This document shows, one piece after another, positions 25,018 through 33,674 of a DNA stretch of 40,720 nucleotides. The notes under the pieces were generated by a model, which ran no database searches, was not told the DNA's origin, and worked only from the letters and a program-made list of their open reading frames with translations. Origin of the DNA: Accumulibacter sp. (GTDB taxonomy: Bacteria > Pseudomonadota > Gammaproteobacteria > Burkholderiales > Rhodocyclaceae). How positions within the stretch are numbered: the stretch's first letter is position 1; each line of letters starts with the position of its first letter. The stretch covers positions 1-40,720 of the forward strand of contig JAISAZ010000121.1 in assembly GCA_031266435.1 (NCBI GenBank), written 5' to 3'. The position numbers were made by a program, and so were the translations under genes.

Positions 25018-25111
25018 TACCGGCGGCGAAGCCGCCGCAAATCAATCTGATTCCTGTCTCCTGATTCCTGATACCTGAAGGGCACGGCGTGCCGTGCCCC
25101 TACAAAAACCG
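25018..25111. repeat. Mixed repeat module: GC hairpin, CTGATTCCTG tracts, near-palindrome
   Basis: This stretch has a GGCGGCGAAGCCGCCG hairpin (about 25022-25037), a tract of CTGATTCCTG/CTGTCTCCTG units (about 25045-25078), and a GGGCACGGC/GCCGTGCCC near-palindrome (about 25080-25100). The same parts occur at 21218-21387, 25280-25402 and 35088-35205 in other combinations. No gene is seen here; 25112-25220 holds nothing that I recognise. Confidence 0.55.
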
Positions 25112-25220
25112 CGAATACGGCAACCCAACCCGCTTTCCCCCTGACAAGGGGGAAATGAAGGGGGTTTATGGCGTTTCGATAAGCATTGGCGCGTTTTCAA
25201 AGCATCCTTCACATCATTCA

Positions 25221-25402
25221 TGCGCATACGGAATCGTTGTGGCTCACACATTCGTTCAGCCCAACCTATACCGCCGATAGGGCACGGCGCGCCGTGCCCC
25301 TACGGTGGGATGATATTCCGGGTGGGGTTTCGTCACTCCGGCGGCGAAGCCGCCGGTAACTGATCTGATTCCTGATTCCTGAGGTCGAAGGCCGTTCTGT
25401 CC
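25221..25402. repeat. Dispersed repeat block forming the end of the trmB frame
   Basis: It contains one GTTGGGCT-type unit in reverse orientation (about 25221-25276). A copy of the palindromic core follows (GGGCACGGCG and its complement, 25280-25299), then the same downstream sequence as at 21315-21378, including the GGCGGCG/CGCCGCC hairpin. CTGATTCCTG units and a short CTGTCCTCTG end (about 25395-25405) close the block. The last 50 or so codons of the trmB frame lie in it. Confidence 0.65.
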
Positions 25403-26065
25403 TCTGCCAAGATCAACGCCCACCCGGAAGAGTTCGTGACCCGATTCGAGGTATTTTTTTTCAAACGGCGTTTGCGCGACATCGGGACGCCAGGTTTCGC
25501 AGCGCGCGTCGATCCCGGTCAAGTGACGGATCGAGAAACAGAATTCTTCGATGTAAATCCGCCAGTTGCTTCGGCATTCGAGCCGACCGCCGAGTTCGAG
25601 CATCGACGGGAAAACGGGGTGTGCGTGCCAGCGCCGCGAGAGCTGCCCGATTTTCGGCCAGGGGTTGGGGTAGAGGAGGTAATGACGCGCGACGCGGACG
25701 CTAGCGCTGTGCATCAGTCGCCAGTAGTCGGCGAGGTCGGCGCGAACGAGGTCCAGGTTGGGCGGCAAACATCGGGGGCGTTTGGCGAGCCGCGCCGCCG
25801 ACTTGTCGACGCCGATGACGTAGTGCTCCGGAAAGGCTTCGGCGAGCGCGACGGTGCTCGCCCCGTTACCGCAACACGAGTCGAGGATCAGCGGTTTCCC
25901 CGGCGCCGCGCGTTCGCGCCTTTCCATGCTTTCGAGGAAGGCGCGGCGGTTGTATTCGGCGCAGGGCTTGAGAAAGGGCGAGGCCGCGCGCCTCTCCAGA
26001 AGGCGCGGCAAGTCCTCGTGGAGGCCGGTTTGAGCGCTTGAAGGGGCGCGGGAGTTTGCGCGCAT
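25256..26065 (-). CDS. trmB: tRNA (guanine-N7)-methyltransferase, TrmB family
   Basis: A 269-residue class I methyltransferase of the TrmB family, which makes m7G in tRNA. SAM motif I is 'LDSCCGNGAST', the acidic loop is 'YVIGVDKSAARL', and the family signature 'HYLLYPNPWPK' is followed by 'RRWHAHPVF'. The C-terminal 'TPFEKKYLESGHELFRVGVDL' is close to where the family normally ends. The remaining 45-50 residues are encoded by dispersed repeat DNA, so the original stop was probably replaced when the repeat arrived. The start at 26065 lies within 5 bases of a TATAAA-like -10 box on the - strand, so a leaderless message or a later start is possible. Confidence 0.85.
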   Translation of the reverse strand: MRANSRAPSSAQTGLHEDLPRLLERRAASPFLKPCAEYNRRAFLESMERRERAAPGKPLILDSCCGNGASTVALAEAFPEHYVIGVDKSAARLAKRPRCLPPNLDLVRADLADYWRLMHSASVRVARHYLLYPNPWPKIGQLSRRWHAHPVFPSMLELGGRLECRSNWRIYIEEFCFSIRHLTGIDARCETWRPDVAQTPFEKKYLESGHELFRVGVDLGRGQNGLRPQESGIRSVTGGFAAGVTKPHPEYHPTVGARRAVPYRRYRLG

Positions 26066-26090
26066 TTATAATCGTGGAACCTATGGAATC

Positions 26091-26130
26091 GTCAAAAAGC
26101 AGGGTTTTACTTTTTGACGAACACTATAAT
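26091..26130. promoter_or_regulatory. Inverted repeat and -10 boxes between divergent trmB and Gcr-type genes
   Basis: GTCAAAAAG (26091-26099) and CTTTTTGAC (26110-26118) are perfect 9-base inverted arms, followed on + by a consensus TATAAT at 26125-26130. On the - strand TTGACG inside the left arm stands 19 bases before TATAAA next to the trmB start. The arms could be an operator or simply overlapping promoter parts. The rest of 26066-26316 shows nothing further. Confidence 0.35.
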
Positions 26131-26316
26131 GGACTGCCACGACATGATACGCCTTGTGCTGGATACGAAGGTCGTACTGGAGACGCTGCATTTCCGCGAC
26201 CCGCGATTCTCGTACGGGAGGCGGCGTGCGATTTCCTGAATAATCCGAAAAGTCCGGGAGTTTCAAAGGAGGGAGTTTAAAGGGGTAAACTTTGATTAAT
26301 TGACAATGGAATTTCA

Positions 26317-28323
26317 ATGGAAAGCCTTTTAGCATGTTTTGCCGAAACGGACGCGGACGCCGAAAAACTCCTCGCCGCGCTCGTTGCCGCCGTTCGCCCT
26401 GAGAATCCGGGCGACGCCGAGACGGCGCGGCGGAATCTGAAACGCATCGCACTGATCCTCGAAGAACACCCGCAGGTCCGTGCGGGGCTGCGCGAAGCGG
26501 TCTCGAGCATCCTGCGAATCCGGCGACACAGCATGCTTTACACGACGTCGGGAATTTTGCCGAATACCGGCTTTTTCAGCGAATTTTTCCGGCGGCTTGG
26601 GCACAAGTTCCTGCCCGACGTGCTCGACGCGGGGTATCTGCAAAATTTTCTCCGACGCGCTTTTTGCCGTTCGACGGACGGCGTCTGGGTCGTCGGCGTC
26701 GGCGAGGACGCCTGGCTCGAATTGATCGAGGTGCTGCGTTTCGGCGAGGAAGAGGGCGAAGCCGAAGGCGCGGGAGCCGAGTTTCCGCACGCCGTTTCCG
26801 AAATCCTGCGTTCCTTGCGGATCGTTTCGCATTGGATCGCCGCGTCGGGGCTCGAACCCGAACTCCTGCGCCTCGACCCGGACCTCGACGCGTACGAGTC
26901 ACCCTTTTCCGCGCAGTGCGGCGAACTCGACGACTACGTCGACACCTATCTTGCTTCGTGGAGGAATTCCGAAATTCCAGGAATCGACGACAAGCATTTG
27001 CGCGTGCTATTCGCGCAGTGCCGTGAGGTCATCGAGCGTCTCCACAATCGCGCCGCGCGCTTCGGGACGAGCGTACGCCTGACGTATATCCTCCAGCGGC
27101 TTGGCCAGCTCATCGAGCGCATGGAAAAGCTGCTCGACGTCGTCGAAGAACTGAGGGTCGAACCCGATGGCCGGAGCGCGCGATCCCCGATCGTCCGCCT
27201 TTTCACGTCGCTCGTCCGCGACGAATGCCGACGCGACGACCTCGCCCCGCACTGGCGGCGGAACACCGAACTCATCGCGCTGCGGATCACCGAGAACGCG
27301 AGCAGTCGCGGCGAGCATTACATCGCCGAAAATCGGAAGGAATACTTCGGAATGGCGCGTTCCGCGCTGATCGGTGGCTTCGTCATCGCGTTCATGGCCA
27401 CCCTGAAGCTGCTGCTCGGAAAAACGGGGATGCCGCCGCTGATGATGACATTTGCCTACTGCCTGAATTACGGCCTGGGCTTTTGTCTCATTCACATCAT
27501 CCACGGAAGCGTCGCGACCAAGCAGCCCGCGATGACGGCAAACGCCATCGCCGCCGGCGTCGAGCAGGTCGACGGGAAGCTCCGCCACCTCGATAATCTC
27601 GCGCTTTTGATCGCGCGAACCTTCAGGACGCAGACGATCGCGATCCTCGGCAACGTTTTCCTGGCGCTCCCGCTCGCCGCGCTCCTCGCGTGGGGTTTTT
27701 CCTTCCTGAGCGGCAGCCCCCTCGTCACGCCTGAAAAAGCCGCCTACCTCCTGGAAAGCCAGACGCTTACGCGGAGCGGCACCTTGCTCTACGCGGCGAT
27801 CGCCGGCGTCTGCCTTTTTCTGGCAGGCTTGATCAACGCGTACTTCGACAACTACGCGACGTACAACCGCGTCGCCGAGCGCATCCTTCAGCTCGAATGG
27901 CTGAGAAGAGCGTGGGGCGGCTACCGCGCGCAGCGAATCGCCGTGTACGTCGGCGAAAATCTCGGCGCGCTTTCGGGGAATTTCCTTTTCGGCTTCCTGC
28001 TCGGCGGCGCGTCCTTCGTCGGCGCCTTGACTGCGCTACCGATCGACATTCGACACGTGACGTTTTCCTCGGCCTACGTCGGCTTCGCGGCGGTCGGTCT
28101 CGACTTGGGTGGACAGGCGGCGTTCCGCGCGCTGATCGACGTGGCCGTTATCGGATTCGTCAATCTGGCGGTGAGTTTTGCGCTCGCGTTCCACATCGCC
28201 TTGCGCGCGCGCCGGATCGACGACGTTCCGTGGCGGCAGATCGCCTGCGCGTGTCTGCGTCTTCTGCGCGAGCACCCCGGAGAATTCTTCTTCCCGGCGG
28301 GCGAACCCAAAACGGAAGAATAG
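26317..28323 (+). CDS. Gcr-type 'site-specific recombinase' membrane protein (COG4389)
   Basis: A 668-residue protein matching the gonococcal Gcr/COG4389 family by length and layout. A soluble N-terminal half contains 'HSMLYTTSGILPNTGFFSEF' and 'LTYILQRLGQLIERMEKLLD'. The second half has about six to seven hydrophobic helices between residues 350 and 640, such as 'MARSALIGGFVIAFMATLKL' and 'NVFLALPLAALLAWGFSFL'. Despite the family name, I see no catalytic Ser, Tyr or DDE recombinase motif, and the helices argue for a membrane protein of unknown function. The family is mainly betaproteobacterial. GGAATT precedes the ATG. It stands alone on this strand. Confidence 0.82.
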   Translation: MESLLACFAETDADAEKLLAALVAAVRPENPGDAETARRNLKRIALILEEHPQVRAGLREAVSSILRIRRHSMLYTTSGILPNTGFFSEFFRRLGHKFLPDVLDAGYLQNFLRRAFCRSTDGVWVVGVGEDAWLELIEVLRFGEEEGEAEGAGAEFPHAVSEILRSLRIVSHWIAASGLEPELLRLDPDLDAYESPFSAQCGELDDYVDTYLASWRNSEIPGIDDKHLRVLFAQCREVIERLHNRAARFGTSVRLTYILQRLGQLIERMEKLLDVVEELRVEPDGRSARSPIVRLFTSLVRDECRRDDLAPHWRRNTELIALRITENASSRGEHYIAENRKEYFGMARSALIGGFVIAFMATLKLLLGKTGMPPLMMTFAYCLNYGLGFCLIHIIHGSVATKQPAMTANAIAAGVEQVDGKLRHLDNLALLIARTFRTQTIAILGNVFLALPLAALLAWGFSFLSGSPLVTPEKAAYLLESQTLTRSGTLLYAAIAGVCLFLAGLINAYFDNYATYNRVAERILQLEWLRRAWGGYRAQRIAVYVGENLGALSGNFLFGFLLGGASFVGALTALPIDIRHVTFSSAYVGFAAVGLDLGGQAAFRALIDVAVIGFVNLAVSFALAFHIALRARRIDDVPWRQIACACLRLLREHPGEFFFPAGEPKTEE

Positions 28324-28361
28324 CGTCCGCCGAGAAATTCGGGTTCAGCGCGTCCCGGGTA

Positions 28362-28646
28362 TCACGAATCGTCCTTCGCTTTCTTCCATTTTGCACGGAA
28401 CCAGCGAAAGAGCATGAATTTTTTTTCCTCCGCGACTTCTTTCTCGAAAAAGAGAATCCAGATCACCCATGGAAGCGAAATGAGAAAAACGCATAAAAAA
28501 TGATAGAACGCGAAATCCACAGAACTTCCGCTCATCATTTCACTGGACGAAAAAAATACGCATAGCACAAAAAATGTCGTGAAGAAATTGCTCACCACGA
28601 TCGCCGAAAACGCACGGAGGAGGCGATATGCACTTGGTTTTCGCAT
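28362..28646 (-). CDS. Small two-helix membrane protein of unknown function
   Basis: A 94-residue protein with two hydrophobic stretches, 'AIVVSNFFTTFFVLCVFF' and 'FLCVFLISLPWVIWILFF', and a basic lysine-rich C-terminus ('FRAKWKKAKDD'). The pattern of two helices and a charged cytoplasmic tail is common in small inner-membrane proteins. I do not recognise a family. It ends 38 bases from the convergent Gcr-type gene. The 28647-28832 gap upstream holds no other gene that I can support. Confidence 0.6.
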   Translation of the reverse strand: MRKPSAYRLLRAFSAIVVSNFFTTFFVLCVFFSSSEMMSGSSVDFAFYHFLCVFLISLPWVIWILFFEKEVAEEKKFMLFRWFRAKWKKAKDDS

Positions 28647-28832
28647 GGCATGAAATTCTTTTGGCGTATCGTTTCAATGAGGGAAGGCCGGCGACGGGTC
28701 AAACTCCCGACCAAGCCCTGGAATTCTCAAGACGAGAGTAGCAAAGTCTGATTCGTTTTCCAAATCGGTCGCACCGGAAAGCCGAGCGCGAGCGCGCAAG
28801 GCGAAATCGACCGGAGCGGTTTGGGCAGGGGA

Positions 28833-29708
28833 TCAGTGCTGGACGCCCCAGCGTCTGACCGTAACGCGTTCGAGCGACGAAAAAACCAGGTTTTCGACGG
28901 CCAGGCCGATCAGTATGACCATCGTGAGTCCGGCGAAGACCTTGTCGGTATACAGCTCGTTGCGGTTTTGAAAGATGAACCAGCCCAGCCCACCGTTCCC
29001 CGACGACGCGCCGAAAACGAGTTCGGCGGCGATCAGCGTGCGCCACGCGAACGCCCAGCCGATTTTCAGCCCGGAAAGGATCGAAGGTAGCGCGGCGGGA
29101 ATCAGGATGTGGACGATGTAGCGGACGCCCGAAAGCCCGTAATTGCGCCCGGTCATGCGCAGCGTTTCCGGGACGGACTGGAAGCCGGCGTGCGTATTCA
29201 ACGCGAGCGGCCAGAGCACCGAATGCACGAGGACGAAAACGAGGCTGCCCTGTCCAAGCCCGAACCAGAGGAGCGAGAGCGGCAAAAGCGCGATCGGCGG
29301 GAGTGGGTTGAACATCGACGTCAGCGTCGAGAGCAGGTCTTGCCCTGTCCGTGTCGAGACGGCCAGCGAGGTGAGCAGAAAGGCGCAGACGATTCCGGCG
29401 AGATAGCCCTTGACCAGGAGGCTCAGCGAAACGAAGGATTTGGAGAGCAATTCTCCGCTGCTCAACCCCTCGGTCAAGGCGCGAACGACGGCGCTGAAGG
29501 TCGGCAAGAGCAGTTCGTTGTTCTGAAAGCGTGCGAGCGTTTCCCAGAGCACGGCGAACAAGACCAGGATCAGGAATTTTCGGAAAGCGCCCCGCCTGAA
29601 AATCCGTTGCGCCAAAGACGTATCGCGCGCGTGCGCCGATGTTTCGCAGTTTTCCATCGTGCGGACGTATTCTTGCCGGATCGGCGGAAAGATCTTTTCG
29701 GCGGCCAT
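28833..29708 (-). CDS. ABC transporter permease, nitrate/sulfonate/taurine type
   Basis: A 291-residue inner-membrane subunit with about six helices, the first around 'KFLILVLFAVLWETLARF'. The family's EAA loop, which docks to the ATPase, is seen as 'GRNYGLSGVRYIVHILIP' followed by Ala-Leu-Pro. ATG 29708 is chosen: it follows the ATPase gene stop by one base and has a GTGGAATG site. The longer open frame upstream would overlap the ATPase gene by 200 bases. ATG 29657 is another option. It belongs to the SsuC/TauC/NrtB group, and the three genes are ordered binding protein, ATPase, permease. Confidence 0.9.
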   Translation of the reverse strand: MAAEKIFPPIRQEYVRTMENCETSAHARDTSLAQRIFRRGAFRKFLILVLFAVLWETLARFQNNELLLPTFSAVVRALTEGLSSGELLSKSFVSLSLLVKGYLAGIVCAFLLTSLAVSTRTGQDLLSTLTSMFNPLPPIALLPLSLLWFGLGQGSLVFVLVHSVLWPLALNTHAGFQSVPETLRMTGRNYGLSGVRYIVHILIPAALPSILSGLKIGWAFAWRTLIAAELVFGASSGNGGLGWFIFQNRNELYTDKVFAGLTMVILIGLAVENLVFSSLERVTVRRWGVQH

Positions 29709-29709
29709 A

Positions 29710-30738
29710 TCATTCCACGCATGCCACGCATTTCTTGGCCAGACCACCCGCGCCGCCGCGCGGGACGGAGTTTTCGGGAGGGCGATCGAACAGAATCGCT
29801 TCGATTCGCCGCGTGGCCGCCCGAAATTCCTCGCCGCCGCTGTCGTGACTCCAGTGATGGCTGTTGATCTCCGCGCGAACGCGCCCCGGATGCGGCGAAA
29901 GGATCGCAATCCGGTTACCGACGATCAGGGCCTCGTCGATCGAATGCGTGACGAAAAGGAGCGTGAAACGGACATCGTCCCAGAGCGCGAGGAGTTCCTC
30001 CTGCATTTTTCGCCGCGTCAAGGCGTCGAGCGCTGCGAAAGGTTCGTCCATCAGGAGAACGCGCGGCTGCATTGCAAGCGCGCGCGCGATTGCGACGCGC
30101 TGCTTCATTCCGCCGGATAATTGATGCGGGTAAGCGTCGGCGAAATGGGTCAGCCCGACCTTGTCGAGGAAATGCGCGGCGCGTTCGTTGGCCTCGGCGC
30201 GTGTCGCGCTCCGGGACGCAAGGAGCGGGAAAACGACGTTCTGCCGCACCGTTTTCCACGGGGGCAGTTGGTCGAACTCCTGGAAGACGACGATGCGGTC
30301 GGGGCCGGGGCCTTGTATCCGCTTTCCGTCGAGCAGCATTTCGCCTTCGGTCGGCGTGAGGAAACCCGCGACCGCTTTCAGGAGCGTCGACTTCCCGCAG
30401 CCGGAGGGGCCGAGCAGGACGAAACGGTCGGCGGGATAGACGTCGAGGTTGACGCGGTGCGTCGCGCGGACGACGCGCTCGGCGGTCTCGTATTCGAGGC
30501 TCAATCCCTTGATCGAAAGGATCGCGCGGTCCAGGGTATTTTGCGCTGGCGTCGAGGTACGCGCGTCGAAGGCCCCGAAAAGCGGTACGGCGAAGTCCGA
30601 TTCGCCCGCGCCGCGAAGCCGCGCCAAAGGGAAGGCTCTGGTGCGATAGAGTGAAGTCCGCGCGCTCACATCGCCTCGCGCAAAATCCTGAGGGAGGGCA
30701 CGGCGTTCAGCTCCCTTCGAGAACGTGGGCTTCTTCAA
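29710..30738 (-). CDS. ABC transporter ATP-binding protein, nitrate/sulfonate/taurine type
   Basis: The ATPase of the uptake system. Walker A is 'LLGPSGCGKSTLLKA', the Q-loop lies in 'VVFQEFDQLPPW', the signature is 'LSGGMKQRVAIARAL', Walker B is 'LLMDEPFAALD', and the switch His is in 'LFVTHSIDEAL'. The frame from 30738 gives 342 residues, about 70 longer at the N-terminus than usual, and overlaps the end of the binding-protein gene by 32 bases. The conserved domain begins near 'ILSIKGLSLEYE', so a later start, such as the GTG near 30669, is possible. It closely resembles SsuB/TauB-type ATPases. Confidence 0.9.
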   Translation of the reverse strand: MKKPTFSKGAERRALPQDFARGDVSARTSLYRTRAFPLARLRGAGESDFAVPLFGAFDARTSTPAQNTLDRAILSIKGLSLEYETAERVVRATHRVNLDVYPADRFVLLGPSGCGKSTLLKAVAGFLTPTEGEMLLDGKRIQGPGPDRIVVFQEFDQLPPWKTVRQNVVFPLLASRSATRAEANERAAHFLDKVGLTHFADAYPHQLSGGMKQRVAIARALAMQPRVLLMDEPFAALDALTRRKMQEELLALWDDVRFTLLFVTHSIDEALIVGNRIAILSPHPGRVRAEINSHHWSHDSGGEEFRAATRRIEAILFDRPPENSVPRGGAGGLAKKCVACVE

Positions 30739-31705
30739 AGAAGTAATCCTTCCAGGAATCCGCCTTGTTCTTGATGACGCCGAGGTCGTAGAGTTCGTCG
30801 CCTAATTTCTTCAGTCGCTGCGGCGCCGTCGTGAAGTCGTTTTCCGGGTCCTCGACGATCTTCGTGACGAGTTCGAGCGGAAGTTTCGACTGCTGCTGCC
30901 GGATATAGACTTCGGCGGCCTTCGCTTTGTTGTTCCGTATCCATTCGGCGGCCTCGCCGAGCGCCGCAAAAAGCGCCTTGTACGTCTTCGGGTTCTCGTC
31001 GTGGAATTTCTGTGTCGTATAAACCAGGTTGAAGGTGTGCGGCCCGCCGAGCACGTCGTAGGAACTCAGAATCTTGTGCACGTTCTTGTTCCCCGCGAGC
31101 GATTGGTAATAGAAAGGCGCGCTTGCGAAATGCGTGTTGATGTCGAGTCCGCCGGAGATCAGCGCCGCCGTCGCCTCGGGGTGGGGGAGGCTGACCGTGA
31201 TACTGTCGAAGCGCTTGAAATCCTGCTTGCCGTAGATTTTGGCCGTCTCGATCTGGAGCGTACGCGACTGAAAGCTGACGCCCGCGGCGGGCGTGGCGAT
31301 GCGGTCCTTGTCGCTCAAATCGCGGATCGATTTGACTTCGGGATTGTTCGTGACAAGGTAATTCGGCAAGGATCCGAGCGCCGCGACGACCTTGACGTTT
31401 TGCCTGCCCCGCGTGCGGTCCCAGATGACCAGCGTCGGCGGAGCGCCCGCCGAGACAACGTCGAGGTTGTTCGTGAGGAGTGCTTCGTTCATCGCGGTAA
31501 CGCCCGAGAGCTTCGCCCATTCCACGCGGATATCGAGTCCGGCCTTTGCACCGTGCTTCTCGATCAGCTTCTGCTCCCGGACGACGTCGAAGATCAGATA
31601 GGAAATGCCGAATTGCTGGGCGACGCGGAGATTTCCTTCCGCGTAAGCCGCGACGCTGGCGGCGGTCAGTCCCGCGCCCAAAAGGAGGGCGATCGTCTTT
31701 TTCAT
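30707..31705 (-). CDS. Periplasmic substrate-binding protein, NMT1/SsuA type
   Basis: A 332-residue secreted binding protein. The signal peptide is 'MKKTIALLLGAGLTAASVAA' with cleavage after AYA. The body has the SsuA/TauA-like pattern, with 'LRVAQQFGISYLIFD', 'TNNLDVVSAGAPPTLVIWD' and 'NYLVTNNPEVKSIRDL'. The start is chosen for the signal peptide and an AGGAG site; the frame is open 35 codons further. The family brings in alkanesulfonates, taurine, nitrate or thiamine precursors. The divergent desulfhydrase/sulfo-lyase gene favours a sulfur compound such as a sulfonate, cysteate or D-cysteine. It is the first gene of the transporter operon. Confidence 0.88.
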   Translation of the reverse strand: MKKTIALLLGAGLTAASVAAYAEGNLRVAQQFGISYLIFDVVREQKLIEKHGAKAGLDIRVEWAKLSGVTAMNEALLTNNLDVVSAGAPPTLVIWDRTRGRQNVKVVAALGSLPNYLVTNNPEVKSIRDLSDKDRIATPAAGVSFQSRTLQIETAKIYGKQDFKRFDSITVSLPHPEATAALISGGLDINTHFASAPFYYQSLAGNKNVHKILSSYDVLGGPHTFNLVYTTQKFHDENPKTYKALFAALGEAAEWIRNNKAKAAEVYIRQQQSKLPLELVTKIVEDPENDFTTAPQRLKKLGDELYDLGVIKNKADSWKDYFFEEAHVLEGS

Positions 31706-31792
31706 CTTGCGTGACTCCTGTGTAAGTGGTCGCGCTTTCGCGCTTGAAGCCCAAATGCTAAGAAGCCGGACTCGAAAGCGGAACGAATGTTT

Positions 31793-31823
31793 TTGTCTTT
31801 TCTTATGCACGATTGTTTATAAG
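31793..31823 (+). promoter_or_regulatory. Candidate promoter for the desulfhydrase/racemase operon
   Basis: TTGTCT (31793-31798) and TATAAG (31818-31823) stand 19 bases apart, about 70 bases before the ATG at 31894. The spacing is longer than ideal, so this is a weak prediction. The stretch 31706-31893 also has to hold the divergent promoter for the transporter. A CGCG-CTTT-CGCG hairpin lies near 31731-31742. Confidence 0.25.
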
Positions 31824-31893
31824 AGAAAAATCGTTCCATTTTTCGGCGCGCGGTTGTATCGTAAGCGCCTCTTCCGTTTTCAAGGATGCCTTC

Positions 31894-32922
31894 ATGAATC
31901 TCGCACGCTTCCCACGTGTTCGCCTGACGCACGCGCCGACGGCGCTCGAACACCTCGCCAATCTGACGCGTCTGCTCGATGGTCCCGATATTTTCATCAA
32001 GCGCGACGACAATACCGGTCTGGCGACCGGCGGCAACAAGACGCGCAAGCTCGAATTCCTGATCGGCGAAGCCCTCGCGCAAAAAGCGACGCGCGTCCTT
32101 ACCCAAGGCGCGACGCAATCGAACCACGTCAGGCAGACCGTCGCGGCGGCGCGCAAGTTCGGTCTCGAAGCGACCGTCCTGCTCGAAGAGCGTATCGGCG
32201 ACGGCAGCCCCGATTATTACGGCAGCGGGAACGTATTCCTCGACCGCTTGTTCGGCGCGACGATCGAAACGCGCCCCGGCGGACTCGACATGAACGCCGA
32301 AATCGCCGCCGTCGGGGAAGGTCTGCGTGAGAAAGGTGAAGTCCCGTACTTGATACCAGGCGGCGGGTCGAACGAGGTCGGCGCGCTCGGCTACGTCGTC
32401 TGCGCGCAGGAACTCGTCGCGCAGGCCAACGAAAGCGCGCTGAAAATCGACTGCGTGGTCCACGCCACCGGAAGCACCGGAACGCAGGCGGGTCTGCTCG
32501 TCGGCCTCGAAGGGCAGAACGCGCACATCCCGGTCCTCGGCGTCAGCGTCCGCGCGCCGAAAGAAAAACAGGAAGAAAACGTCGCGATTCTGGCGCGGAA
32601 AACCTGGGAATTCCTCGGCTGTCGCGGTGATTTTCCGCGTGGCACCGTCGTCGTCAACTCCGATTACGTCGGCGAGGGCTACGGGCGACCGACGCCGGCG
32701 ATGGTCGAAGCGGTGACGCTTCTTGCGCGGCACGAAGGGATACTGCTCGACCCCGTCTATACCGGGAAAGGCTTCGCCGGCTTGATCGACCTGATACGGA
32801 AAGGTTTTTTCCGCAAAGGGCAAAACGTCGTCTTCATCCATACCGGTGGCTCGGCGGGGCTTTGGGGCTACCGCGACGCCTTCGGTTTTGCCGATCCCTT
32901 GGCGCGTTCCGACCGGCGATGA
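31894..32922 (+). CDS. D-cysteine desulfhydrase / L-cysteate sulfo-lyase family PLP enzyme
   Basis: A 342-residue fold-type II PLP enzyme of the ACC deaminase/D-cysteine desulfhydrase family. '[20 protein letters not shown]' holds the PLP lysine. Other motifs are '[14 protein letters not shown]', '[14 protein letters not shown]', '[13 protein letters not shown]' and '[13 protein letters not shown]'. D-cysteine desulfhydrase releases sulfide, ammonia and pyruvate; the closely related CuyA releases sulfite from L-cysteate. The two cannot be told apart here by eye. The divergent sulfonate-type ABC transporter makes the cysteate reading attractive. The start at 31894 has AAGGA and a family-like N-terminus. 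It is coupled to the racemase gene by an ATGA overlap. Confidence 0.85.
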   Translation: MNLARFPRVRLTHAPTALEHLANLTRLLDGPDIFIKRDDNTGLATGGNKTRKLEFLIGEALAQKATRVLTQGATQSNHVRQTVAAARKFGLEATVLLEERIGDGSPDYYGSGNVFLDRLFGATIETRPGGLDMNAEIAAVGEGLREKGEVPYLIPGGGSNEVGALGYVVCAQELVAQANESALKIDCVVHATGSTGTQAGLLVGLEGQNAHIPVLGVSVRAPKEKQEENVAILARKTWEFLGCRGDFPRGTVVVNSDYVGEGYGRPTPAMVEAVTLLARHEGILLDPVYTGKGFAGLIDLIRKGFFRKGQNVVFIHTGGSAGLWGYRDAFGFADPLARSDRR

Positions 32923-33650
32923 AAAAACCGCTCGTCGGCGTTCTCGGCGGAATGGGGCCTCTTGCGACGGTCGATTTTCTCGGAAAACTGATCGAAGAGA
33001 CGCCCGCCGAAATCGACCAGGAACACGTCCCCGTCGTCGTCTGGAGCGTCCCGCAGCTTCCGGACCGCCAAAAGGCGCTCGACGAAGCCGGCGAATCGCC
33101 GCTCCCCGCGCTCATCGAGGGAATCGACCGCCTGACGGACGCCGGCGCGACGCGGATCGTCGTCGCGTGCAACACCGCGCACGCCTGGTACGACGCGCTG
33201 AGCGCGCGGTCGCCGGTTCCCATTCTACATATCGTCGATGCGGTCGTCGCGTGCCTGAAAATCGAAGTCACCGCGCCCGCGCGCGTCGGCGTTCTCGCCA
33301 CGCGCGGGACGCTGGCCTCTGGAATCTATCAGACGCGCCTCGCGCGGGAAGGTTTCGACGGGCTATTCAACACCGACGAAGAACTCGACGCCTTGTTCAA
33401 GCCCGGCTGCTATTCCGTCAAACGCGGCGAAATCGACGCGGGAGGGCGCTTGTTCGAACGCGCCGCCGCCGCGCTCATTGATCGCGGCGCGACGCGCCTG
33501 ATCCTCGCCTGCACCGAAATTCCGATCGCGCTCGAAAGAATCCGCTCACGCCATTTGCCGGTCTGCATCGACTCGAACCGCGCGCTCGCAAAAGCCTGCG
33601 TCGATTATTGGCGCGGCGCGACGATGCACTCCGCCGAAAAGACCTCGTAA
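32919..33650 (+). CDS. Aspartate/glutamate racemase family protein
   Basis: A 243-residue cofactor-independent amino acid racemase. The N-terminus is '[20 protein letters not shown]'. The two catalytic cysteines are in '[12 protein letters not shown]' and '[11 protein letters not shown]', the pair that removes and returns the alpha proton from either face. The ATGA overlap with the upstream PLP enzyme sets the start and shows joint translation. Together they suggest that an amino acid stereoisomer is interconverted before or after desulfuration. The substrate may be aspartate, glutamate or a related acid such as cysteate, which resembles aspartate in charge and shape; that last point is inference. 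Confidence 0.9.
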   Translation: MKKPLVGVLGGMGPLATVDFLGKLIEETPAEIDQEHVPVVVWSVPQLPDRQKALDEAGESPLPALIEGIDRLTDAGATRIVVACNTAHAWYDALSARSPVPILHIVDAVVACLKIEVTAPARVGVLATRGTLASGIYQTRLAREGFDGLFNTDEELDALFKPGCYSVKRGEIDAGGRLFERAAAALIDRGATRLILACTEIPIALERIRSRHLPVCIDSNRALAKACVDYWRGATMHSAEKTS

Positions 33651-33674
33651 CGGCAAAGCTTGGATGTTCCGGGA

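Noticed and set aside
26317-28323. A tyrosine or serine DNA recombinase
   Set aside because: Despite the family name, no recombinase catalytic motif is visible and the second half is a set of membrane helices.
29109-29867. A 252-codon + strand frame opposite the ABC permease
   Set aside because: It is an antisense shadow of a membrane permease, rich in Glu, Arg and Gln, without any domain.
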